DNA of 64,000 bases from positions 3,598,501 through 3,662,500 of the forward strand of contig NZ_CP062222.1 in the NCBI RefSeq assembly GCF_017487405.1. The letters run 5' to 3'. The translations under genes were made by a program, and so were the position numbers. Positions 1 to 7,653 of the stretch are shown in pieces. The DNA comes from Brevundimonas goettingensis. GTDB lineage: Bacteria; Pseudomonadota; Alphaproteobacteria; Caulobacterales; Caulobacteraceae. How positions within the stretch are numbered: position 1 is the stretch's first letter; the number at the start of each line of letters is the position of its first letter. Below the pieces are notes generated by a model. That model saw only the letters and a program-made list of their open reading frames with translations. It searched no databases and was not told the origin of the DNA.

Positions 1-1
1 C

Positions 2-781
2 CAGCTGACCGCCGTCGGCGCCGAGGCCGTCAGGCGCGCCGAGGATGTGCTGGCCCGCACAGAGGATCTGGTCGAGGCCGCCCGCAGCGCCGGCCGCCCC
101 CTCTCGGGCCGTTTCCGTCTGGGCGTCATCCCGACGGTGGCCCCCTTCCTGTTGCCCGCCACCCTGCCGGGTCTGAAGACGGCCTATCCGGCCTTGCGGC
201 TGTTCATCCGCGAGGACCTGACGCCACGCCTGATCGCGGGGCTGAAGGCGGGTCAACTCGACGCCGCCGTCATCGCCCTGCCCTATGAGGCCCATGGAAT
301 AGAACACGCCCGCATCGGCGACGACGAGATTCTCGCCGCCGCCCCCGCCGACCACGTCCTGGCCGCGCCGGGGGCCATCCAGCCGGGCTCGCTGAGGGGC
401 GAGGACCTGATCCTGCTGGAAGACGGCCACTGCCTGCGCGATCAGGCGCTGGCCGCCTTCGATATCGAAGCCCCGAAGGGCGACGACGTCTTCGCCGCCA
501 CCAGCCTGCACACCCTGGTCCAGATGGTCGGATCGGGCCTCGGGGTGTCCTTCCTGCCCCAGATGGCCGTCAAGGCGGGCCTGGCCGACACCCCCTCGGT
601 GGTGGTGCGGCATATCCAGCCCCGGGCGGGCGCCCTGGCCCCCAGCCGCGAGATCGTCGTCGCCTGGCGCGCCGGCTCCAGCCGCGCCGCGGAGGCCCGG
701 CTGCTGGCCGAGGCCATGCAGCAGGATGATCAGCCGGCCGCGTCGACGGCGACCCAGTCGAACACGGCGCCGGGGGCCTGA
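2..781 (+). CDS. oxyR: OxyR-like LysR-family regulator, 5' end cut by window
   Basis: This is the C-terminal effector domain of a LysR-type regulator of the OxyR branch; the DNA-binding helix-turn-helix lies before the window. The frame is open from base 2, so the GTG at 47 is internal. OxyR hallmarks are a GVIPTVAP segment, a REDLTPRL segment, the redox motif EDGHCLRDQ (Cys codon at 431-433) and ATSLHTLVQMV. In E. coli OxyR, Cys199 reacts with peroxide and pairs with Cys208. Here the Cys199 equivalent is present but the 208 position is Phe, and no other Cys occurs in the visible part. The 3' end overlaps the next, convergent gene by 52 bases. The family is firm; the peroxide-sensing mechanism is not. 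Confidence 0.85.
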   Translation, partial: QLTAVGAEAVRRAEDVLARTEDLVEAARSAGRPLSGRFRLGVIPTVAPFLLPATLPGLKTAYPALRLFIREDLTPRLIAGLKAGQLDAAVIALPYEAHGIEHARIGDDEILAAAPADHVLAAPGAIQPGSLRGEDLILLEDGHCLRDQALAAFDIEAPKGDDVFAATSLHTLVQMVGSGLGVSFLPQMAVKAGLADTPSVVVRHIQPRAGALAPSREIVVAWRAGSSRAAEARLLAEAMQQDDQPAASTATQSNTAPGA

Positions 782-1557
782 CGCGAGACCCAGCGGTAGC
801 CCGTCTGGTCCCAGCGGACGATGCGCGGGTTGATATTGTCCAGAACATAGTCGCCGTCGTGGGTCGCCACGATCAGGACCGAATGGGTTTCGCCGCGCGG
901 TGTCCGGACGATGGCGACCGACAGGGCGTCTGGCGTAACCCCGGAAGCGATCAGCTCGCGGCGCTTTGTCAGGACATAGTCCTCGCAGTCGCCACGGGCG
1001 GCGTCGGCGGCCGGAGCCTCGCTCCAATAGTCGGGGCGGGCGTACTGGGTCTGGTCGGGGGTATAGGCGATGCGGGTGTTGGCGCGGGCATTGACGGTGT
1101 TGACCTGACGCCAGGCGTCCTCGGTCATCTCCAGACGTTGCGGCGCGCGCGAGATCGTCAGCGGCTCTGCGGTCTGGCCGACGACGTCGTCCAGGCTGTC
1201 GCCCGAGATGGTTTCATTGATCGACTGATATTCGATCTCGGCCTGGCTGGCGGCCTGACGGGCGGCCCTGGCGCGCCAGCTGCGGACGGCGGCTTCGCCG
1301 TCGCCGCCGAAATTGTTCGACCAGTACAGGCTCGAGGCTTCGCGCTGGATCTGGGCGTCGTCGGCGGCGCCCTGGCCGGAGGCACGGCATTCCGACGGCT
1401 GGCGGCGGCAGAAGTCCAGGAAGCCGGCGGGGGCGGCGACCGGCCGGCCGATCGTCTGGGCGCGGGGCGTTTCGGCCGAGACGGCGCCGGCGGTGAACGA
1501 CAGAACGGTCGCCAGAACGGGGGCGACGAAGGTGGCGAAAGCGAAGGTCTTTTGCAT
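730..1557 (-). CDS. Transglutaminase-like cysteine peptidase (BTLCP family), exported
   Basis: 275 residues. An N-terminal hydrophobic stretch ending near AVSA-ET looks like a Sec signal peptide. The core matches the bacterial transglutaminase-like cysteine proteinase family (BTLCP, DUF920). The probable catalytic Cys is in GDCEDYVLTKR, the His in RGETHSVLIV and the Asp in YVLDNINPRI, in the usual order. Family members occur in alphaproteobacteria and are thought to process envelope or surface proteins; the LapG protease of biofilm control is a relative. No LapD partner lies nearby. The gene is convergent with the oxyR-like gene and overlaps its 3' end. The exact substrate cannot be inferred. 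Confidence 0.82.
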   Translation of the reverse strand: MQKTFAFATFVAPVLATVLSFTAGAVSAETPRAQTIGRPVAAPAGFLDFCRRQPSECRASGQGAADDAQIQREASSLYWSNNFGGDGEAAVRSWRARAARQAASQAEIEYQSINETISGDSLDDVVGQTAEPLTISRAPQRLEMTEDAWRQVNTVNARANTRIAYTPDQTQYARPDYWSEAPAADAARGDCEDYVLTKRRELIASGVTPDALSVAIVRTPRGETHSVLIVATHDGDYVLDNINPRIVRWDQTGYRWVSRQAPGAVFDWVAVDAAG

Positions 1558-2008
1558 GGCGCGATCCGGGGGGAAGAGGCGTCGGTGAGCGGCCGCTGGG
1601 CCGTGTTGACCGCGCTCTTAGAAGGGCCCCCGGAGGCCTGTCCGCCTAACTTAAGTGAGGCGAAATTGACCCGTAAATCCCCGCCACGACTGGGTTTTTT
1701 ACAATCCAGGCCGATCTGTTTCAGATTGCAAAATCGCCTTGGGCCCGGACTCGCCGAAACACCCGGAAAATAGGCTTCATCGATATTTTCTGGTGTTTAA
1801 AAAGGCTGATCTTATGGCCTGCGGTGTTACATTCGGCCGCCCGGGCGAAGGGGCTCAAATTCGCTGAAGCCGAACCATCTGTGTTCGGGAAGCCACGATT
1901 TCTGTCCCGGCCAAGGGACGGGCAGCGACGTCCACGCCTGCCAGGCCGAGGAAACTTTCCTGAACCGCGGCGTTAACGGCGTTCAATCTCGCGCTTTCGG
2001 AGAAGCCG
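1558..2008. other. Intergenic region of 451 bases between two divergent genes
   Basis: No gene is supported here; the reverse-strand frames crossing it lack coding features. Positions about 1660-1830 are clearly richer in A/T than the surroundings and contain short T and A runs, which fits promoters for the peptidase gene (leftward) and the lipoprotein gene (rightward). I could not pick a convincing -35/-10 pair. Confidence 0.5.
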
Positions 2009-2500
2009 ATGTCTCGCCTCCCTCTCGCGGTCGCCCTTCTGGCCGGCCTGTCCCTGTCCGCCTGTGTCGGCATGTCCCGGTCTGCGCCGGTCACGGCCCT
2101 GGATCCGGCGGCGGCCGCAGGCCTGCGGGTCTCCGAGATTCGCCTGACGACCGATGACAAGGTCACGGTCCGTCCGGAGTTCGCAGGCATTTTCCGCGAC
2201 CGGGTGCAGACCAAGCTCGACGGCTGCGCGACCGGGGCGCGACCTCTGCGGCTCGAGGCCACGATCAGCCGCCTCGACCGCGCCAATCCGGCCCAGGTCC
2301 TGTTGATCGGCGGCGCCAATGTGCTGAGGGGTCATGCCCGGCTGGTCGATCCGGCCAACGGCCGTGTGGTCGGCGAATACGACATCGGCCGCACCATCAT
2401 CGGCGGGCGGCTGGGCGTGTTCCAGATGGCCGAAAGCGAGGAACAGCTGTCCGACGCCTTCGGCGCCGAACTCTGCGATCAGGCCTTCAAGGCCGGCTGA
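2009..2500 (+). CDS. Small lipoprotein of unknown function
   Basis: 163 residues. The start gives a lipoprotein signal peptide: a positive N-terminus, a hydrophobic core, and a lipobox LSLSAC with the lipidated Cys at residue 19. The mature part has no motif I recognise. It contains two further cysteines (in KLDGCATG and AELCDQAF) that could form a disulfide in the periplasm. The gene stands alone; the next gene is convergent and begins its stop 3 bases beyond this stop. An outer-membrane-anchored periplasmic protein is the likely form; its function is unknown. Confidence 0.75.
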   Translation: MSRLPLAVALLAGLSLSACVGMSRSAPVTALDPAAAAGLRVSEIRLTTDDKVTVRPEFAGIFRDRVQTKLDGCATGARPLRLEATISRLDRANPAQVLLIGGANVLRGHARLVDPANGRVVGEYDIGRTIIGGRLGVFQMAESEEQLSDAFGAELCDQAFKAG

Positions 2501-2502
2501 GG

Positions 2503-3141
2503 TCAGTCCGGAATGACGGCGGTCGTATAGGGCGACACGGTGCGCCAGCCGAGGGTGCGGTACAGGGCCTGACCGTCCTCCGTCGCCACCAGGGCGCCCT
2601 TGCCCAGCGATCCCGTCGCCGTCTCCAGCGCCCGCATGATCCGCCCGCCCAGACCTCGCCTCTGGTGCGCGGGCTCGACCAGGATCCGGTCGTAGACGAC
2701 CCGGTCGTCCACGATCACCGCCCGCCCGCATCCGGCCTCGGCGCCCGAGGCGTCGCGGACGGTGCAGAAGACCACCGGACCACCGGGCCGGACATCGGGA
2801 CCGATCTCGACCCGATAGCCCTCGTCACGGTCCGGCCCGATCGCCATCGCTCCGTCCAGCGTCATCAGGAAGCCCGGCGGCCGCAGGGTCCAGCGCGCGG
2901 GCAGCAGCGGCCGCGCCGTCGCCTCGCCGGCGCAAACCTTCAGGAAGACGTGGGCTTCGGTGATCGTCTCGGCGCGCCGCGCGAGAGCCTCTCCGGCCTC
3001 GGCGAAGACGTATCGTCGCATCTGGTCTTCGGCGCCGACCTCGACCCGCCAGCCGCCGTCGTCCCATGCGGGCGGCTCCACGCCGCGCGTCAGAGCCCAG
3101 CCCCGGGTCCAGAGGGCGAGAAGTTCGGAATCGGCGCTCAT
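2503..3141 (-). CDS. GNAT-family N-acetyltransferase
   Basis: 212 residues. The acetyl-CoA-binding motif A of the GNAT fold is visible near residue 160 as HQRRGLGGRIM, matching Q/R-x-x-G-x-G/A, preceded by the beta strand DRILVEP. The C-terminal LYRTLGWRTVSPYTT matches the last strands of the fold. The first 100 residues are less typical. The acceptor is unknown; proteins of this class may modify small molecules, peptides or ribosomal proteins. It is convergent with the preceding lipoprotein gene and is probably monocistronic. Confidence 0.8.
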   Translation of the reverse strand: MSADSELLALWTRGWALTRGVEPPAWDDGGWRVEVGAEDQMRRYVFAEAGEALARRAETITEAHVFLKVCAGEATARPLLPARWTLRPPGFLMTLDGAMAIGPDRDEGYRVEIGPDVRPGGPVVFCTVRDASGAEAGCGRAVIVDDRVVYDRILVEPAHQRRGLGGRIMRALETATGSLGKGALVATEDGQALYRTLGWRTVSPYTTAVIPD

Positions 3142-3343
3142 CCGGCCATCCTCGCGGTTCGCGGGCCGGGCGGCAACGCTTCCGTCCGCGCGGCGTTGTC
3201 TGACCTCACAATCGGGGACTCGTTATGAACGGGGCTTCATCGGGGCGCCGGAATATGGTCAGGCTTGGGTCATATCGACGTCGCCCGGCTTCGCCAGATT
3301 GGCGCCCATCGAAAACCATCCCGAACGGGAGGAAGATTTGACC

Positions 3344-3979
3344 ATGACCGTCTCACGCCGCGCTTTCGCGTTTGGAACCGCCGCCCTCGCGGGCCTCGCC
3401 GCCCTGCCGGCCGCCGCCCAGTCCGGGCTGTCCGCCGAGGATCGCGCTACCCTGCAAACGGCCCAGACCTATCTGCAGAACCTGACCTCGGCCCAGGGGA
3501 CCTTCGTCGAGACCGGTCCCAACGGCCAGCAGCGCCGCGGCCGCTTCTATCTGCAGCGTCCGGGCAAGATGCGTTTCGAATACACCGACCCGGCCGGCCT
3601 GCTGGTCGTCTCGGACGGCTATAACGTCAAACGTTACGACCCGCGTCTGGAGGTCTTCCGCCAGGTGCCGCTGGGCGCCACCCCTCTGTCGACCTTCCTC
3701 GCCCGCAACGTCCGTCTGGATCAGGGTGTGCGCATCGACCGGGTGACCCGCATGCCCTCCGGCGCCTTCGCCATCACCGCGCGAGACGGCTCGCGCCCCA
3801 ACGACGGCTCGGTGATTCTGGCCTTCGCCGGCAGCCCGCTCCGGTTGCAGGAATGGACCATCACCGACGCGCAAGGGAGCCGCACCCGTACGCAGCTGAC
3901 GACGCTGCAGCCGGCGTCCGGCCTCGCCGCCAGCCTGTTCCAGCTGCGCGACCCGACGCGTCGTCCCGGTCGGAACTAG
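3344..3979 (+). CDS. lolA: Outer-membrane lipoprotein carrier protein LolA
   Basis: 211 residues. LolA carries lipoproteins from the LolCDE transporter across the periplasm to the outer membrane. Family features include the early helix LQTAQTYLQNLTSAQGTF, then GRFYLQRPGKMRFEY and LLVVSDG. The longer open frame upstream is rejected: the ATG at 3344 has a GGGAGGA site before it and opens directly into a signal peptide. That signal contains SRRAFAF, a good twin-arginine (Tat) motif, whereas LolA is normally Sec-exported. No lolB or lolCDE is in the window. Confidence 0.88.
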   Translation: MTVSRRAFAFGTAALAGLAALPAAAQSGLSAEDRATLQTAQTYLQNLTSAQGTFVETGPNGQQRRGRFYLQRPGKMRFEYTDPAGLLVVSDGYNVKRYDPRLEVFRQVPLGATPLSTFLARNVRLDQGVRIDRVTRMPSGAFAITARDGSRPNDGSVILAFAGSPLRLQEWTITDAQGSRTRTQLTTLQPASGLAASLFQLRDPTRRPGRN

Positions 3980-4074
3980 TCTCAACTGACACGCGAGCGT
4001 GACGGTTGGGAGGGTAGGCGGATGATTCGCTGATCGTGGTTCGACCGCAACGGCAAAGCTTCATGGTTTAGTGT

Positions 4075-4103
4075 TTGACCTTTTTTTGCAGGCGTGACAC
4101 TTT
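4075..4103 (+). promoter_or_regulatory. Candidate promoter of the small RNA
   Basis: A TTGACC box at 4075-4080 lies 17 bases before CACTTT-like bases at 4098-4103. The -35 matches the sigma-70-type consensus well and the -10 matches poorly, as is common in alphaproteobacteria. It would place a transcription start close to 4110, at the foot of the first hairpin of the candidate RNA. Confidence 0.3.
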
Positions 4104-4109
4104 GAGCAC

Positions 4110-4215
4110 AGAGCGACGGCGGTCGCTCTTCCGCGTCGGACGTCATCCCCTCCCGATAGCGGCGTGTGAGAGAGAAAAACTTCAGCGCCCGGCACGCTCG
4201 TGCCGGGCGTTTTTT
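4110..4215 (+). ncRNA. Candidate small regulatory RNA between lolA and xthA
   Basis: About 106 bases with a compact design. A perfect hairpin GAGCGAC-GGCG-GTCGCTC occupies 4111-4128. An unpaired C-rich stretch follows (ATCCCCTCCCGAT, about 4145-4157), which is complementary to Shine-Dalgarno sequences. A strong intrinsic terminator ends at 4215. No convincing open frame lies here and lolA stops 130 bases earlier. The design (5' hairpin, C-rich loop, terminator) resembles the Caulobacter stress RNA GsrN, but I see no EcfG-type promoter, so identity is only a suggestion. Confidence 0.42.
4186..4215 (+). terminator. Strong intrinsic terminator
   Basis: A perfect 10-pair stem (CGCCCGGCAC with GTGCCGGGCG) closes a GCTC tetraloop and is followed by six T at 4210-4215. 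It lies only 17 bases before the xthA start, about 200 bases after lolA, so it more likely ends an independent short transcript than lolA alone. Confidence 0.85.
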
Positions 4216-4232
4216 ATGGCTAGAAGCGCGCC

Positions 4233-5030
4233 ATGACCCTGCGCATCGCCACCTGGAACATCAACTCCGTCCGCCTCCGCATCGATCAGGTCGCCCGGTT
4301 CGTCGCCGAGAGCGGGACCGACGTCCTGTGCCTGCAGGAGATCAAATGCCTGGAGGACCAGTTCCCCCGGAACGCCTTCGCCGAGATGGGCCTGCCGTAC
4401 CTGCGCATCGCCGGTCAGAAGGGCTGGCACGGCGTGGCCATCGCCAGCCGCCGCCCGATTACCGACGCGCCCCGGCTCGATATCTGCCGCAACAAGCACG
4501 CCCGCGTCGTCTCGGCGGTGGTCGAGGGCGTCGAGATCCAGAATTTCTACATCCCCGCCGGCGGCGACCTGCCGGACCGCGAGCTGAACGAGAAATTCGA
4601 TCACAAGATGGACTATTACGAGCGGCTGACGGCCGAGATGGCCACGCGCGACCGCTCGAAGCCTCTGCTGCTCGCCGGTGATTTCAACATCGCCCCCAAT
4701 GAGTTCGACGTCTGGAACCACCGTTATATGTCCAAGGTGGTCAGCCATACGCCGGGCGAGGTCGAGACCCTGTACCGGCTCCAGAACGCGGGCGGCTTCA
4801 ACGACGTGGTCCGCGACGCCTTCCCCGAGCCGCAGAAGCTGGCCAGCTGGTGGAGCTATCGCGCCCAGGATTTCCGCAAGTCCAACCGCGGCCTGCGCCT
4901 CGACCACCTGTGGACCTCGCCCGGCCTGACGCCGAAGGTCGTCCCCGGCAGCGCCAAGATCCACGACACGGTCCGCGAATGGGACCAGCCTTCGGACCAC
5001 TGCCCGATCACGGTCGATCTGGACGTCTAG
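4233..5030 (+). CDS. xthA: Exodeoxyribonuclease III (AP endonuclease)
   Basis: 265 residues, the normal length for the Exo III/Xth family. It cuts at abasic sites and removes 3' nucleotides in base-excision repair. Motifs occur in order: WNINSVR near residue 8, LQEIKC with the metal-binding Glu, GDFNIAP (Asp150, Asn152), RLDHLWTSP, and SDHCPI with the catalytic His near residue 256. The start follows the upstream terminator by 17 bases. The stop overlaps the stop of the convergent regulator gene within CTAG. Confidence 0.95.
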   Translation: MTLRIATWNINSVRLRIDQVARFVAESGTDVLCLQEIKCLEDQFPRNAFAEMGLPYLRIAGQKGWHGVAIASRRPITDAPRLDICRNKHARVVSAVVEGVEIQNFYIPAGGDLPDRELNEKFDHKMDYYERLTAEMATRDRSKPLLLAGDFNIAPNEFDVWNHRYMSKVVSHTPGEVETLYRLQNAGGFNDVVRDAFPEPQKLASWWSYRAQDFRKSNRGLRLDHLWTSPGLTPKVVPGSAKIHDTVREWDQPSDHCPITVDLDV

Positions 5031-6481
5031 TAGACCGGGCCGTCGGCGACCTGTCGTCGTCCCGGCGGCCTCGCCCCGGCCAGCTTTCCGGCGGCGCGGG
5101 CCAGTCGTTCGACGGCTTCGTCCAGCCGCTCCTCGGGCAGGGTGTAGGGCAGGCGCAGGCGCCGCTCGAACGCCCCGTCGACCCCGAAGCGAGGCCCGGC
5201 CGCCAGCCGCAGCCCCTCGGCGGCCGCCGCGACCGTCAGGGCCGAGCAGATCGGCGCGGGCAGCTGGGCCCAGACCGACAGGCCGCCGACCGGGCGCGGA
5301 CAGACCCAGTCGGGCAGGGCCTCGCCCAGCCGCTTCAGCAGATGATCGCGGCGGGCCCGCAGCAGGGGCCGCCTGAGCGACAGGGCGGCCCCGCCGTCGG
5401 TCAGCAGCTCGGCCGCCGCCAGCTGCTCCAGCACCGGGACGCCCAGATCCAGGCTGGCCCGGCTCTGGGACAGGCGCTGGATCACGGCCCGATCGGCGCG
5501 GATCCAGCCGATGCGCAACCCGCCCCAGACGCTCTTGGACATGGAGCCCAGCCGCACAATGCGCGGTGAATCCACGGTCGAGGCGCTGACCGCCGGATCG
5601 CCCGAAAGGGTCAGCTCGACCAGGGTCTCGTCCAGCACCAGCAGGGTCTGTGTCCCCTTCAGCGCCGTCAGCAACCGGTTGCGCTCGGCTGCCCGCATCA
5701 GTCGTCCGGTCGGATTGTGATGATCGACCACCAGATAGGCCATGGCCGCGCCGGATCGGCACGCAGACGCCAGCCCCTCGATGTCCCAGCCCTCTTCCCC
5801 ATTGTCCGGCAGGGCGACGGGCAGGGGGCGCCCCCCGGCGGCGAGGATGGCGTCCAGCGCCTGCGGATAGGTCGGATGGTCGATGACTACCGGATCGCCG
5901 GGCCGGACCATCAGTCGCAGCAGATGGACCAGTCCGTTGTGGGCCCCGTGGGTGATCAGGATCTGGCCCGGCGAGGTCGGCAGGCCCCGCCGTCCATAGT
6001 GGGCCGCCACAGCCTCGCGCAGCTCCTCCAGTCCGGCGCTCTCATAGCCGTGGCCCGGCAAGCGGGCGGGCAGCCGCTCCAGCGCCCGGACGTAGGCGGC
6101 ATGGACATTGGCGTCGGCGGGCAGGACGGCCGAGGTCAGGTCGATCAGATCTTCAGGCGCTTCGGGATCGAGCGTCGAACGCACCGGACGCGGCCCCGGC
6201 GTCGACGGCAGGCCGGTGCGGGCCGCCGCCCCCTGACCGCCGGTCAGGAAGCCCTCGTCGCGCAGGCTGCCGTAGGCGGCCGAGACCGTGGTCCGGCTCA
6301 GGCCCAACGCCTGGGCCAGCTCCCGCTCGCCGGGCAGGCGCGCCTCCAGCGGCAGCCGGCCGTCGAGGATCAGCAGCCGCAGCGCCCCGGCCAGCTGTCG
6401 CCAGGCCGGTCCCGCGCCGGGCGCCCGCCAGACGCCGAGGTGGCGGATCAGGGAAACGGGTCGGATCAGGCGCGGTGTCAT
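5027..6481 (-). CDS. yczR: MocR-type regulator of the YczR group (GntR HTH fused to aminotransferase domain)
   Basis: 484 residues. A winged-helix GntR domain (about residues 25-95, containing LPGERELAQALGLSRTTVSAAY) is fused to a fold-type I aminotransferase domain. The PLP-binding Lys lies in LGSMSKSVWGG. MocR regulators use PLP as effector. It is divergent from a YczE-type membrane protein 61 bases away. Pairing of a MocR protein with yczE defines the YczR group in the literature as I know it, so control of yczE is likely. Catalytic aminotransferase activity is not expected. Confidence 0.85.
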   Translation of the reverse strand: MTPRLIRPVSLIRHLGVWRAPGAGPAWRQLAGALRLLILDGRLPLEARLPGERELAQALGLSRTTVSAAYGSLRDEGFLTGGQGAAARTGLPSTPGPRPVRSTLDPEAPEDLIDLTSAVLPADANVHAAYVRALERLPARLPGHGYESAGLEELREAVAAHYGRRGLPTSPGQILITHGAHNGLVHLLRLMVRPGDPVVIDHPTYPQALDAILAAGGRPLPVALPDNGEEGWDIEGLASACRSGAAMAYLVVDHHNPTGRLMRAAERNRLLTALKGTQTLLVLDETLVELTLSGDPAVSASTVDSPRIVRLGSMSKSVWGGLRIGWIRADRAVIQRLSQSRASLDLGVPVLEQLAAAELLTDGGAALSLRRPLLRARRDHLLKRLGEALPDWVCPRPVGGLSVWAQLPAPICSALTVAAAAEGLRLAAGPRFGVDGAFERRLRLPYTLPEERLDEAVERLARAAGKLAGARPPGRRQVADGPVY

Positions 6482-6497
6482 CAGGCCAGACTAGCGG

Positions 6498-6524
6498 AAC
6501 TGGCTCTTTTTTCCATGGCCAGTT
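6498..6524. promoter_or_regulatory. Inverted repeat in the yczR-yczE divergent promoter
   Basis: AACTGGC (6498-6504) and GCCAGTT (6518-6524) form a perfect inverted repeat 13 bases apart in the 61-base gap. Further GGCCAG and TTGGCC elements occur at 6484-6489 and 6533-6538. MocR regulators bind spaced half-sites, so this is a plausible operator for YczR. Confidence 0.5.
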
Positions 6525-6542
6525 CGACGCAATTGGCCTGTC

Positions 6543-7205
6543 ATGAACACGCCGATCCGCCCTCTGGTCCGCCGCCTGATCCAGCTCTTCCTCGGCCTCG
6601 GCCTCTATGGGCTGTCGATCGCCCTGATCGTCCGGGCCGATCTGGGGCTCGATCCGTGGGACGTGCTCAACCAGGGCGTCTTCGAGCGGTTCGCCGGTCC
6701 GGCCGGGATCAGCTTCGGCCTCGTCGTCAATCTGATCGGGCTGGTGGTCCTGCTGCTGTGGATCCCGCTGCGTCAGATGCCCGGCTTCGGCACCGTGGCC
6801 AATGTCGTTGTCATCGGCACGGTCGCCAATGTCTTCCTCGGCTGGATCCCGACGGACCTGCCTCTGGTCCTGCGCGCCGGTCTGCTGGTCGCGGGCATTG
6901 TCCTCAACGGCGTGGCCAGCGGCGCCTATATCGGCGCAGGCCTCGGCCCCGGTCCGCGCGACGGGCTGATGACCGGCATCGTGCGCCGCACCGGCTGGCC
7001 GGTGAAATGGGTCCGCACCGCCATCGAGGTCGCCGTGGTCGCGGTCGGCTGGCTTCTGGGCGGCTCGGTGGGGGTTGGCACGGTGATCTATGCGCTCAGC
7101 ATCGGACCCCTGGTCCACCGCTTCCTGCCGATGTTCACGATCCCGGGGCCGGCCCCTAAGGCGTCGCGGGACGCCCCAGCAGAATCCGGACTTCCTCGGC
7201 GGTGA
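6543..7205 (+). CDS. yczE: YczE-family integral membrane protein
   Basis: 220 residues with about five or six hydrophobic segments. It opens with RRLIQLFLGLGLYGLSIAL and has the family motif ADLGLDPWDVLNQG, then GAYIGAGLGPGPRDGLMTG and an RTAIEV segment. These match the YczE/COG2364 family. Biochemical function is unsettled; the Bacillus member affects surfactin production. Neighbour and probable regulator is the divergent yczR. The last 50 bases overlap a convergent gene, so the hydrophilic tail after PMFTIPG may be non-essential. Confidence 0.82.
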   Translation: MNTPIRPLVRRLIQLFLGLGLYGLSIALIVRADLGLDPWDVLNQGVFERFAGPAGISFGLVVNLIGLVVLLLWIPLRQMPGFGTVANVVVIGTVANVFLGWIPTDLPLVLRAGLLVAGIVLNGVASGAYIGAGLGPGPRDGLMTGIVRRTGWPVKWVRTAIEVAVVAVGWLLGGSVGVGTVIYALSIGPLVHRFLPMFTIPGPAPKASRDAPAESGLPRR

Positions 7206-7653
7206 AACTCGCCTGATGTCCCTCGTCGTCCATGACGATGATGGGCGCCGAGGGCGGAAGGGAAGACAGCACCTGACGACCGGGTGGATTGGCCCAGTAT
7301 TGGTCCCCGATCACCGCCTTCAGGTCTTCCGCGCTGGTGAAGATCAGGATCGCCTGAGGGGCTCCGTTGATCCGGAAGGTTGGATAATCGATCCATGTCC
7401 ACCGGGCGGGGTCTCCCGCCTCCCGCGCCGCGAGCAGCGAGCGGTACGACGCTTCCGAGATCGCCACATAGACCTTCTCGGTCAGTAGCAGCCGTTCGAA
7501 CTCGGCATGCGGACCACCCTCTGTCGCCGTGATGAGCGCCGCCTTCAGCGCGTTGACCGGCGGGTCGATATGCAGCTCTTCGGCGCCGGTCTGGGCCGAA
7601 GCGGAGGTCGCCAGCAGCCCGAAGGCGAGGACGAGGCCGAGCAGCGCCCTCAA
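7156..7653 (-). CDS. SseB-like exported protein
   Basis: 165 residues. The signal peptide ends near ATSASAQ. The mature protein, with LLTEKVYVAI, APQAILIFTSAEDLKAVI and GRQVLSSLPP, resembles the SseB N-terminal domain, which is found in proteins linked to rhodanese activity and secretion. Export is unusual for that family, so the assignment is tentative. Its start overlaps the stop of the upstream response-regulator gene by four bases (ATGA), so the two are co-transcribed. The 3' end overlaps yczE. Confidence 0.6.
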   Translation of the reverse strand: MRALLGLVLAFGLLATSASAQTGAEELHIDPPVNALKAALITATEGGPHAEFERLLLTEKVYVAISEASYRSLLAAREAGDPARWTWIDYPTFRINGAPQAILIFTSAEDLKAVIGDQYWANPPGRQVLSSLPPSAPIIVMDDEGHQASFTAEEVRILLGRPATP

